From: a bacterium
Lineage (GTDB): Bacteria; Verrucomicrobiota; Verrucomicrobiae; JAJYAR01
DNA length: 8,432 bases
Reading direction: 5' to 3'
Assembly: GCA_021779435.1 (NCBI GenBank)
Contig: JAJYAR010000087.1
Span: 1 to 8,432 of the forward strand
The notes under the pieces are model-generated. The model ran no database searches. It was not told where the DNA came from and was given only the letters and a program-made list of their open reading frames with translations. Below, piece after piece: positions 1-7,216 of this stretch (position 1 is its first letter; every line of letters starts with the position of its first letter). The translations under genes were made by a program, and so were the position numbers.

Positions 1-1314
1 CTGGCCGCGGACGTCGATTTCGGGCATTCGGAATCGAACGGCTCGATTGCGTTCGGCGATCATCGCTTCGACCGCGTGAACGCACGTCTGCAGCGAATCG
101 AAGGCGGCGCGCAGACGGACGTCTTTGTCGGCTACCAGGCGAAATTCTACGGCTGGCCGAACCTGTACACGCCGTTCAATTCGCGGGAGTCGGAGAACCT
201 CCAGACGCTGCTCGTCGCGGTGAACCATCGCGTCGACCTTGGGAAAGGCGATTTTGTTGCCGCGGGAATTTCACATCGTCGCAACAAGGACGACTACGCC
301 TTCGATCGATTTGCGCCGACCGGCAGGGATCATCCCTTTCAGCATACGACGTGGCAGGACGCGGGCGCGCTGGAGGCACGCCATGAATACCTGGGTCTGA
401 ACTGGTACGGCAGGGCCGAGGTGCTCGCGGACTACCTTAAGTCCACATCGCTGACTGCGGGGCGGTATCATTCCCGCACGCTCACGAAGTTTTCCCTGGT
501 GCCCGAAAAGACGTGGAAGCTTGCGTCGGGGGACGCGGTGTCGCTCGAGGCGGGCGTGACCTACGATGACTCGAACCGGGATGGAGGTGTGGTTTCCCCG
601 GTATTCGAGGCGTCCCGCGTGTTCAGCCAGGCTCCTCTGCGGCGCATCTACGTGAGCTACGCCGAGACAACCCAGCAGCCCACCTACACGGCGCTGAATT
701 CGAGCGCGACCAGCGGATTGTTCCGCGGAAATCCGAATCTCGGACGCGAGACGGCCCGCAATGCCGAGATTGGCGCGCGCGCCGCTCTCTCGGGATGGGA
801 CACGACTGCGGCATTCTTCGGGCGTCGCGACGACAATCTCGTGGACTGGACATTCCGGCGGGGCGTCACCGCTCGATCGGCAAACGCCGTCGACATCGAC
901 ACGCTCGGCTTCGAGACGGTGGCCCGGCGCTCCTGGAGCATGGTCGACCTCGTGCTCGGCTACACGGCCCTGACAAAGCGTCCCGACTACGGTGCCGCCC
1001 AGGTTGATGCCAGCTTCTACGCCCTCAACTATGCGCGCCACAGGCTCACGGCGGCGGCGACGGTCCGGCTCGGCGCGGGCTTCGAGCTGCGGTTCGATAA
1101 TGTCGCGCGCATCCAGGCCGCGAACTTTCTGAGGACGACGGGAGGCGACGAGGCGGTCCTGAGCACGGCCGCGCTGGCGTACCGGCCCTCCGGGATCCGC
1201 GGGCTCGAACTGACCGCCCAGTTGGACAACGTCTGGGGAAGCCGCTTTCAGGAGGTGCCGGCCGTGCCGGCTTCACCGCGTGGCTGGTCGGTGGGTGCGA
1301 ACTACCTCTGGTGA
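1..1314 (+). CDS. TonB-dependent outer-membrane receptor, C-terminal part (5' truncated by window edge)
   Basis: The frame is open from base 1 to a TGA at 1312-1314, giving 437 residues. The GTG at 76 is internal and should not be taken as the start. Alternating hydrophobic/polar strands rich in Tyr, Trp and Arg fit the 22-strand barrel of TonB-dependent receptors. A diagnostic stretch lies at residues 241-251 (F-R-G-N-P-N-L-G-R-E-T), matching the family's 'GNPNL-PE-S/T' loop before a barrel strand. The protein ends in Trp after a final amphipathic strand (residues ~418-437), the usual BAM-recognised C-terminus. The TonB box, plug domain and first strands would lie upstream of the window, so the ligand cannot be read. 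The layout vaguely recalls BtuB-class receptors, but siderophore or other ligands are equally possible. These proteins import scarce ligands across the outer membrane using TonB-ExbBD energy. Family call is confident; substrate is unknown. Confidence 0.88.
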   Translation: MAADVDFGHSESNGSIAFGDHRFDRVNARLQRIEGGAQTDVFVGYQAKFYGWPNLYTPFNSRESENLQTLLVAVNHRVDLGKGDFVAAGISHRRNKDDYAFDRFAPTGRDHPFQHTTWQDAGALEARHEYLGLNWYGRAEVLADYLKSTSLTAGRYHSRTLTKFSLVPEKTWKLASGDAVSLEAGVTYDDSNRDGGVVSPVFEASRVFSQAPLRRIYVSYAETTQQPTYTALNSSATSGLFRGNPNLGRETARNAEIGARAALSGWDTTAAFFGRRDDNLVDWTFRRGVTARSANAVDIDTLGFETVARRSWSMVDLVLGYTALTKRPDYGAAQVDASFYALNYARHRLTAAATVRLGAGFELRFDNVARIQAANFLRTTGGDEAVLSTAALAYRPSGIRGLELTAQLDNVWGSRFQEVPAVPASPRGWSVGANYLW

Positions 1315-1344
1315 GAGCGACCGGGCAGGGCTCCTGCGGACAAC

Positions 1345-1358
1345 CGATTTGACAATCG
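1345..1358 (+). promoter_or_regulatory. Inverted repeat containing a TTGACA -35-like hexamer upstream of the oligopeptidase gene
   Basis: The 74-base gap between the receptor stop and the peptidase start contains CGATT-TGAC-AATCG, a 5-bp inverted repeat. Inside it, 1349-1354 is a perfect TTGACA, a sigma-70 -35 consensus. No good -10 hexamer follows at 16-19 bases: the bases at 1372-1377 read GCACTG. The promoter reading is therefore weak and the match may be chance. A second short hairpin (GCAGG at 1325-1329 with CCTGC at 1333-1337) lies just after the receptor stop, but it has no U-tract and is not a convincing terminator. If real, the element would separate transcription of the peptidase gene from the receptor gene. 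Confidence 0.2.
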
Positions 1359-1388
1359 ACGCCGGAGCCTCGCACTGCGTCATGACCG

Positions 1389-3446
1389 ATGGCGCACAAT
1401 CCTTTCCTTGATCCCGCTTTCCATATCCGCTGGTCGGAGCTGACTCCCGAGCACGTCGGTCCGGCGATCGATGCGGTGCTGGCGAAAGCGCAGGCGGCGC
1501 TCGATGAGATCGCACGGCGGGATTGCGCGACGCTGACGTACGAGAACACGTTTCTGGCGCTGGAGCATGCGACCGAGGAACTGAACGTCACCTGGGCGAA
1601 GATTTCGCACCTGCAATCCGTCGCCGACGCGCCCCCGTTGCGTGAGGCGCACAACGCGGTGCTTCCGCGTGTGGCGGCGTTTCAGGCGGGGATTCCGTTG
1701 AATGCCGCACTCTGGCTCCGGCTCAAGACCTTCTCGGAATCGCCGGCCGCAAAGGGCACTTCGGGAGTTCACCGGCGCTTCATGGAGGAGACCGTGAAGG
1801 ATTTCCGGCAGTCGGGGGCCGATCTTCCCGCCGAACAGCGCGAGCGGCTTCAGCGCCTGCAGGGCGAACTCGCGGAGCTGACGCAGAAGTACTCGGAAAA
1901 CGTGCTCGATGCCACGAACGCCTGGCAACTCGTGGTCGACGAGGAGAACCGGCTGGCGGGGCTGCCGGATCATGCAAAAGCCGCGGCGCGGAAAAGCGCC
2001 GAGTCGAAAGGCGTGAGAGGCTGGCGGTTCACGCTGCACATGCCGTCCTTTGAGCCGTTCATGACCTATCTGGAGGACGACGGGCTCCGAAGGGAAATGT
2101 GGAGTGCGTCGTCCCAGGTGGGCGCGGCGGCGCCGCATGACAATACTCCGCTCATCAAACGCATCCTCGCACTGCGCGCGGAGAAGGCGTCGATCCTCGG
2201 CTATTCGAATTTCACCCAGCTTGTCCTCGAGCGGCGCATGGCAAAGTCGGCGGATCGGGCGCTGTCGTTCATCGAGGACCTCCAGCGGAGGGCGGAGGCT
2301 CCCTTCGTGTCGGAGGCGCGCGAGCTGGAGACATTCAAGGCGTTGAGGAGCGGAACGACCGCGCGGCGGCTCGCCCCCTGGGAGCTTGCCTATTGGTCGG
2401 AGAAACTTCGCCGCGAGCGCTACGATTTCGATGAGGAGTTGCTCCGGCCGTATTTTCCGATGGACCGGGTGATCGCCGGTCTTTTCGAGACGGTGAAACG
2501 CGTTTTCGGCCTGACCGTGGTATCGCGTGCGGCGGGCGAGGCGCAGACCTGGCACCCTGACGTGACCTTCCACGACATCTTTGACGGGCGGAAACGCCAC
2601 GTCGGTTCCTTCTATGCGGACTGGCATCCCCGGGAATCGAAGCGGGGCGGGGCATGGATGAACTACCTGATCACGGGCGGGCCGGCCGCGGACGGCACGC
2701 GGGCGCCTCACCTCGGGTTGATCTGCGGGAACATGACGAGCCCTTCCGACGGCCGTCCTGCGCTTCTGACTCACCGTGAGGTCACGACCATCTTCCATGA
2801 ATTCGGGCATCTCCTGCATCACCTCCTGGGAGAGGTGGAGATCAAGTCGCTCAACGGCGTGAACGTCGCCTGGGACTTCGTCGAGCTGCCGTCGCAGCTT
2901 CTGGAAAACTGGTGCTGGGAACGGGAGAGCCTGGATCTGTTTGCGCGGCACCATGAGACCGGCGCCCCCATTCCCGACGAACTCTTCGGGAAGATGACGG
3001 CCGCGAGGAACTTCAGGTCCGCCTCGGCCACAATGAGGCAGGTCTCTTTTGCAAAGATGGACCTGCTGCTGCACACGCGGACGGCGGAGTTCGCGGCGGC
3101 GGAGGATGTGGAGCCGATGGTTCACGCCGCGATTGCCGGGTGCCTGGTGCCCACCGAACCGCAGGCTCCCACGATCATGAAGCGCTTCACCCACATCTTT
3201 GCGGACCCGGTCGGCTATGCGGCGGGTTACTATTCGTACAAGTGGGCTGAAGTCCTCGATGCCGACGCATTCACGCGTTTCAAGCGCGAGGGAATCTTCG
3301 AGCGCAGCGTTGGAACCGACTTCGTGGACAAAATCTTAAGCCGGGGGAATTCGTCGGATCCCGCGGAACTGTACCGCGCGTTCATGGGTCGAGACCCCGA
3401 CCTGAACGCCCTCCTGCAACGGAGTGGGCTAGCGCCCGCCTCCTAG
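1389..3446 (+). CDS. prlC: M3A zinc metallo-oligopeptidase, oligopeptidase A type
   Basis: The product is 685 aa, near the ~680 aa of E. coli oligopeptidase A, and shows no signal peptide, so it is probably cytoplasmic. The first ~220 residues are the helical N-terminal region; the rest is the Peptidase_M3 catalytic region. The zinc site is intact: H470-E-F-G-H474 gives two ligands and the catalytic Glu471, and E499 in the F-V-E-L-P-S-Q motif is the third ligand, with the usual 29-residue spacing. The Tyr-rich substrate loop G-Y-A-A-G-Y-Y-S-Y is at about 609-617. The C-terminal I-L-S-R-G motif, followed by the A-F-x-G-R-x-P-x-L-like segment, resembles OpdA more than Dcp. Known enzymes of this type degrade short peptides, including cleaved signal peptides. 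An in-frame TGA at 1383-1385 sits just before ATG 1389, which bounds the start. No clear Shine-Dalgarno is present; GGAG at 1364-1367 is too far away. Dcp-like dipeptidyl carboxypeptidase activity is the alternative. Confidence 0.93.
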   Translation: MAHNPFLDPAFHIRWSELTPEHVGPAIDAVLAKAQAALDEIARRDCATLTYENTFLALEHATEELNVTWAKISHLQSVADAPPLREAHNAVLPRVAAFQAGIPLNAALWLRLKTFSESPAAKGTSGVHRRFMEETVKDFRQSGADLPAEQRERLQRLQGELAELTQKYSENVLDATNAWQLVVDEENRLAGLPDHAKAAARKSAESKGVRGWRFTLHMPSFEPFMTYLEDDGLRREMWSASSQVGAAAPHDNTPLIKRILALRAEKASILGYSNFTQLVLERRMAKSADRALSFIEDLQRRAEAPFVSEARELETFKALRSGTTARRLAPWELAYWSEKLRRERYDFDEELLRPYFPMDRVIAGLFETVKRVFGLTVVSRAAGEAQTWHPDVTFHDIFDGRKRHVGSFYADWHPRESKRGGAWMNYLITGGPAADGTRAPHLGLICGNMTSPSDGRPALLTHREVTTIFHEFGHLLHHLLGEVEIKSLNGVNVAWDFVELPSQLLENWCWERESLDLFARHHETGAPIPDELFGKMTAARNFRSASATMRQVSFAKMDLLLHTRTAEFAAAEDVEPMVHAAIAGCLVPTEPQAPTIMKRFTHIFADPVGYAAGYYSYKWAEVLDADAFTRFKREGIFERSVGTDFVDKILSRGNSSDPAELYRAFMGRDPDLNALLQRSGLAPAS

Positions 3447-3461
3447 GCCGACGACCTTTCC

Positions 3462-3497
3462 GGGGCGGTGGGCACGAAGGTTCGAATCCACCGCCCC
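3462..3497 (+). other. Perfect GC-rich hairpin between prlC and tamB, with tRNA T-arm-like sequence
   Basis: GGGGCGGTGG (3462-3471) pairs perfectly with CCACCGCCCC (3488-3497) around a 16-base loop, starting 15 bases after the prlC stop. The downstream bases (ATGAAAGCC) contain no T-run, so this is not a canonical intrinsic terminator. It could still stabilise or process the 3' end of prlC mRNA, or attenuate read-through into tamB. Inside it, 3479-3489 reads GGTTCGAATCC, an exact match to the universal tRNA T-loop consensus. The outer seven pairs (GGGGCGG/CCGCCCC) followed by A resemble an acceptor stem plus discriminator base. D and anticodon arms are absent and the 3' T-stem is imperfect, so it is not a functional tRNA. 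Confidence 0.55.
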
Positions 3498-3557
3498 ATG
3501 AAAGCCTCCGAGTCGAACGCCGCAGTGCTGTGGACGGGCGTTGCGGTCAGCCTATGA
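3498..3557 (+). CDS. Possible 19-residue leader ORF overlapping the tamB start
   Basis: An ATG immediately follows the 3' arm of the hairpin and opens a 19-codon frame (MKASESNAAVLWTGVAVSL). Its TGA (3555-3557) overlaps the tamB ATG (3554-3556) as ATGA, the arrangement typical of translational coupling. There is no Shine-Dalgarno, because the preceding bases are the hairpin arm. The frame shows no regulatory codon run and the peptide matches nothing I recognise. It may be a chance ORF in GC-rich DNA. It is recorded because tamB itself also lacks a clear ribosome-binding site, which coupling to a leader would explain. Confidence 0.15.
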   Translation: MKASESNAAVLWTGVAVSL

Positions 3558-6500
3558 CGCGTTCCCGCTGGCTCATCGGCGCAGGTGGCTTTCTGCTGGT
3601 GCTGCTTCTGCTCGCGGCGACCTGTCCGTGGTGGCTGGGCGCGGCTCTTCGTGGCTCGGCGAGCCGGTTCGGTGCGACGTTCCAGGCTTACGAGACTCAC
3701 GGCTACGGACGATTTGTCCTTCGCGATGTGGAGGTTCGGCGCGGCAATGTCGTAGTCTCAGCCAGGTCAATCGAGGCAGACACCCCGGTGTTGTGGGCGT
3801 GGCGTCGCCTGCGACTCGCGCCCGGGATCGTCAGTGCAGGCGAGTGGAGCGTCGTCGTCGCAAAACAGGAGGCGCCGCGGGCAAACCCTGCGTCCGGGTG
3901 GCTGCTTGTCCGTTCGGTCTTGTGGAAAATCGCCGGCGAACTGGACGACTGGCTTCCGCGCGCGGCAATTGGACCCGGTTCAGTTCGCTGGCCGGGAGGC
4001 GAACTCCGGATAGGTTCCGGCCGCTGGGATCGCAGCACGCTCACGGTCAAGGAACTGAGGTACAACGTCCTTGCCGCCGATGCGACGCTGGCCTTCGTGG
4101 AGGCCGACGATGACATCCGCATCATCGCGGAGGACTCGGCTCATGGCGTCACGTGCAGGTTCGACAGCCGGGGCACTCAGGTGATCGGAGCCGTCACCGC
4201 GCTGGATCAAAGGGCCTCGATAGTCGCGCGATTTGCAGCGACGGGATGGATACCGCCGGAGGCGACCCTGATCGCGGACGGGATCAGGATCCCCGCGGAG
4301 CGACTGAAGCTCGGTCCAGCTTACGCGACGGTCGAGGGCCACGCGCGCGTGGAATGGCGGACCGATCACTTCTTTGCCGACGTCGGGCTTCGCGGCGTGC
4401 CGGGCTCGCGCGGGGTCGCACCGCCGCTCAGCGTGGCGTTCCGTGGTCGCGGGGATCCGCAGCTGTTCACCCTCGAGGCGTTCCGCGCCGAACTCCCCGG
4501 CGCCTTTGCCGACCTCAGTGAACCGGTGTCCATCGAACGTTCGGGTCGCATCAGGCAGACGGCCGCCCGGCTGGTGTTCAATGTCGACCTGTCGCGTCAG
4601 CCTTGGTTTCCGGCGAAAGGCGTCGTGGCCGGGCAGGCACGCGTCGTGAACGGATCGGAGGCCGTGCCCCTCGTTCAGTTCGACGCGAATGCGGCAGATT
4701 TGACGATCGCCGGCACGGCCGTGGGCCGCTCCGAGGTTCATGGCCGGTTCGAGTACCCGAGACTCGTTCTTGAAAGCGCAGTCTTCGAGGGAAGTGCGGA
4801 CGAAGTGGTGCGGGCGACGGGCGGCTGGGACCTACGGAGCCGTGAGGTTCTGGATGCGCATGTCGAAGGAACCCTGCATCTGGCGACGCTCGGTCGCTGG
4901 TTGCCGCGCGGCCTGCACCTGGAGTCGGCGCGCTTCGACGCGACGGCATCGGGGCCCGCGACCGCCCTGCGTCACGCGGGGCGACTGCAGGTGAGTCACT
5001 TTCAGTACACCGGCATGAATTCATCGGAGATCTCCGCGACCTGGCGCGGCACGGGGGCTGCGATCGATACCTTCGCCGCGGAGGCCGCGTTCGGCGAGAC
5101 GAAGGTCAGCGCAAGCGGCTCCGCGGACATGGCGTCGGTCCAACTTCTGGCTCTGAGCATCAAGGAGGGCGGGATTGCCAGCCTGCGTTTGGCGGCTCCG
5201 GCAAGGCTCGCGTGGCGCCCTTCGCTGACGCTTGAGAATCTTCGACTCCAGGGACCCGGTGCGTCGATCGACGGCAGTCTTTCGTGGGGAACCTCGGGTC
5301 GCGTGGCGCTTGCCGTGGCGGGCGTGCCTTCGCGCTGGCTTGCGCGCTTCATTCCGCTGAAGGGGCCGGCGTGGTCGATCAACTCGTTCGCGCTCACCGG
5401 CGATTGGAGTCACGGACCGATGACGTATTCATGCGCCGGCGGCTTTGCGGCCGAACTCGCAGAAGGGCGGATGGCGGAGCTGAATCTTTCCGCACGCGGG
5501 GATGCCGGCGGCATGCAGATCGACGCGCTGCATGCGACCGAGAGCGGCAATGCTGTCGTGAATGCGACCGGCCGGATTCCGGTCCGATTCTCCCCGGGGA
5601 ACGGCAGCCTCGTCTCGGTTGATCCGAACGGCAATCTCGCGCTGCAGGCGACAACCGTGCCCAACGCCGCGTTTTGGCAGCAGCTGGCTGCGATGACCGG
5701 CGTGGAGCTCCGTGCGCCCAGCCTGAAAGCGGATGTATCGGGAACGTGGAGCCGGCCCCGTGGCCAGCTCACGCTGGTGGCTGAGCGGGCGGCGATGGAT
5801 CCCGGCCGCTTCGCGCGGCCTCTGCCGTCGGTCGAGTCCCTGGATCTCGCCTGCATCGCCGAGCCGTACGGAATCACGCTCGACCGCCTCACGTTTGCGA
5901 TCGAGCGGCAGGTGGTGCGGATTTCGGGCCGTCTGCCGCTCGAAGGAGGCTGGCGCGATCTGTTGGATCAGCCCATGCGGGTGGCGGAGAGGTCCGCGCG
6001 ATTGAGAATCGAAGTCCCCGATGCGGAGGTCGCGATGTTCTCGAAGTTTCTCCCCGCCGCACTGGCGCCGGCCGGCAGACTCCAGGCCGACCTGCGGGTC
6101 GATGGCGGGGCTCTCGGCGGATTCGTGCGATTGCGTGACGCCGCATCGCGTCCGCTCGGGCCGCTGGGCGTTCTCCAGGACGTCAACGCCGACGTGGAGT
6201 TTGCCGGCCGACGGATCATTCTGCAGCGCGTTGCGGCGAGGACGGGAGGGCAGCCTGTGACCGTTTCGGGCTCGGTGGAACTTCCGAGCAGCGACTGGCT
6301 GGCCGGGCGTGCGACGGAGCCGGTGTACGATATCGCCGTCCGCGGGGAGAATGTGCCGTTCGTCCGCCAGCCCGCGCTGCTGCTGCGCGGCGATGTCGAC
6401 GTGAGATTGCGCACACCGCAGTCGGGCGTTCCCAAAATCACGGGGAAGGTTGTCCTGCGCGACAGTCTCTTCCTCGCGGATTTAAGGGCTTACCTTCCGC

Positions 6501-7216
6501 GCGGCTCGTCGCCAAGCCCGTCGCGACGCCCCCCGTACTTCTCGGTCGATATCGAGCCGTTGAACTCGTGGGAGCTGGATGTGGAGATTACCGGCTCACG
6601 ATTCATGCGGGTGCGGCTGCCGGTGTTTGCCGGAGTGACTTCGGCGCGCTTCTCGCTTCGAGGCACGCTGGGCGCGCCGCGGGCGGTGGGCGATGCGACG
6701 ATCGACGAAGGCCAGGTTCTGATGCCGTTTGCCACGTTCGCGGTCACGCAGGGGTTTGTCCGGCTGACCGAGGAGGATCCCTATGAGCCGGCCATATTCG
6801 TGCGCGGAGCGGGCCGGCACTGGGGATACGACCTCGCGATGGAGGTGTCGGGCAAGGCCTCCGCGCCGAACATCACGTTCACCTCGAGCCCCGCGCTCAG
6901 CTCCGATCAGGTGCTGTTGATGGTGATGACGGGCGCGGCGCCGACGGACGAGTTGAACACCTCGCTGACGCATCGCGCCGTGCAGATCGGCGCGTTCTTC
7001 GGCCAGAGCATGCTTGGCAGTCTGACGGGAAATCCTGAAAGGCCGAACCGCCTCACGGTGGAGTCCGGGGAGAAAATTTCGCGGCAGGGTCGGGACACGT
7101 ACTCCATCGAGTACGATCTGGCGGACCGCTGGGCGTTGACGGGCGAGTACGACGAGTTCGACGAGTACAACGTCGGGTTGAAGTGGCGGTTGGCGCCGAA
7201 GGTGAAGGAACGATGA
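3554..7216 (+). CDS. tamB: TamB-like translocation/assembly module protein (TamB C-terminal domain)
   Basis: The product is 1,220 aa, close to E. coli TamB (~1,259). Residues ~6-24 form one hydrophobic segment after a basic start (M-T-R-S-R), a signal anchor in the inner membrane. The body is a long run of repeating short beta-strands (AsmA/TamB-type groove) spanning the periplasm. The TamB/DUF490 domain covers roughly residues 867-1220 and contains the S-S-P-A-L-S-S-D-Q-V-L-L-M-V-M-T-G signature at 1111-1127. It ends in barrel-like strands (R-W-A-L-T-G-E-Y). Family members work with BamA/TamA-type barrels in outer-membrane protein insertion and in phospholipid transport to the outer membrane. 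I chose ATG 3554 over the in-frame GTG at 3530 because the hydrophobic segment follows directly and the GTG has no Shine-Dalgarno. ATG 3554 has only a weak one. The stop overlaps the next gene's ATG, supporting an operon. Orthology to TamB rather than another AsmA-like protein is inferred from the C-terminal domain and the partner gene. Confidence 0.9.
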   Translation: MTRSRWLIGAGGFLLVLLLLAATCPWWLGAALRGSASRFGATFQAYETHGYGRFVLRDVEVRRGNVVVSARSIEADTPVLWAWRRLRLAPGIVSAGEWSVVVAKQEAPRANPASGWLLVRSVLWKIAGELDDWLPRAAIGPGSVRWPGGELRIGSGRWDRSTLTVKELRYNVLAADATLAFVEADDDIRIIAEDSAHGVTCRFDSRGTQVIGAVTALDQRASIVARFAATGWIPPEATLIADGIRIPAERLKLGPAYATVEGHARVEWRTDHFFADVGLRGVPGSRGVAPPLSVAFRGRGDPQLFTLEAFRAELPGAFADLSEPVSIERSGRIRQTAARLVFNVDLSRQPWFPAKGVVAGQARVVNGSEAVPLVQFDANAADLTIAGTAVGRSEVHGRFEYPRLVLESAVFEGSADEVVRATGGWDLRSREVLDAHVEGTLHLATLGRWLPRGLHLESARFDATASGPATALRHAGRLQVSHFQYTGMNSSEISATWRGTGAAIDTFAAEAAFGETKVSASGSADMASVQLLALSIKEGGIASLRLAAPARLAWRPSLTLENLRLQGPGASIDGSLSWGTSGRVALAVAGVPSRWLARFIPLKGPAWSINSFALTGDWSHGPMTYSCAGGFAAELAEGRMAELNLSARGDAGGMQIDALHATESGNAVVNATGRIPVRFSPGNGSLVSVDPNGNLALQATTVPNAAFWQQLAAMTGVELRAPSLKADVSGTWSRPRGQLTLVAERAAMDPGRFARPLPSVESLDLACIAEPYGITLDRLTFAIERQVVRISGRLPLEGGWRDLLDQPMRVAERSARLRIEVPDAEVAMFSKFLPAALAPAGRLQADLRVDGGALGGFVRLRDAASRPLGPLGVLQDVNADVEFAGRRIILQRVAARTGGQPVTVSGSVELPSSDWLAGRATEPVYDIAVRGENVPFVRQPALLLRGDVDVRLRTPQSGVPKITGKVVLRDSLFLADLRAYLPRGSSPSPSRRPPYFSVDIEPLNSWELDVEITGSRFMRVRLPVFAGVTSARFSLRGTLGAPRAVGDATIDEGQVLMPFATFAVTQGFVRLTEEDPYEPAIFVRGAGRHWGYDLAMEVSGKASAPNITFTSSPALSSDQVLLMVMTGAAPTDELNTSLTHRAVQIGAFFGQSMLGSLTGNPERPNRLTVESGEKISRQGRDTYSIEYDLADRWALTGEYDEFDEYNVGLKWRLAPKVKER
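7199..7204 (+). promoter_or_regulatory. Shine-Dalgarno of the BamA/TamA-like gene, inside the tamB 3' end
   Basis: AAGGTG matches five of six bases of AAGGAG and lies 8 bases before ATG 7213. A second purine run, AAGGAA at 7205-7210, is closer than usual. With the 4-base ATGA overlap (7213-7216) this indicates coupled translation of tamB and the downstream gene, giving related amounts of the two partners. Confidence 0.6.

Noticed and set aside
76..1314. GTG at 76 as a genuine start of a 412-residue protein
   Set aside because: The frame is open back to base 1 with barrel-like sequence, and a TonB-dependent receptor needs a plug domain upstream, so the gene is cut by the window edge.
1325..1337. 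Terminator after the receptor gene (GCAGG/CCTGC)
   Set aside because: The stem is only 5 bp with a 3-base loop and no T-run follows.
1380..3194. 604-codon open frame on the - strand opposite the oligopeptidase gene
   Set aside because: It is rich in Arg, His, Pro and Gly with no recognisable motif, as expected for an antisense shadow in GC-rich DNA. The + strand frame encodes a complete M3 enzyme with an intact zinc site.
3462..3500. Canonical intrinsic terminator or intact tRNA gene
   Set aside because: The hairpin lacks a downstream T-run, and the tRNA-like part has no D or anticodon arm and an unpaired T-stem.
3530..3553. GTG at 3530 as the tamB start
   Set aside because: It adds eight residues without hydrophobic character, and no Shine-Dalgarno precedes it. 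ATG 3554 leads directly into the signal anchor.
3618..3625. Lipoprotein signal (Cys24 after L-L-A-A-T) in the TamB-like protein
   Set aside because: Thr at the position before Cys does not fit a lipobox, and TamB proteins are signal-anchored, not lipidated.
3980..5413. Several 80-250 codon frames on the - strand inside tamB
   Set aside because: They have no domain, signal peptide or membrane pattern and have the composition of GC-rich antisense frames. The TamB frame is continuous through the region.
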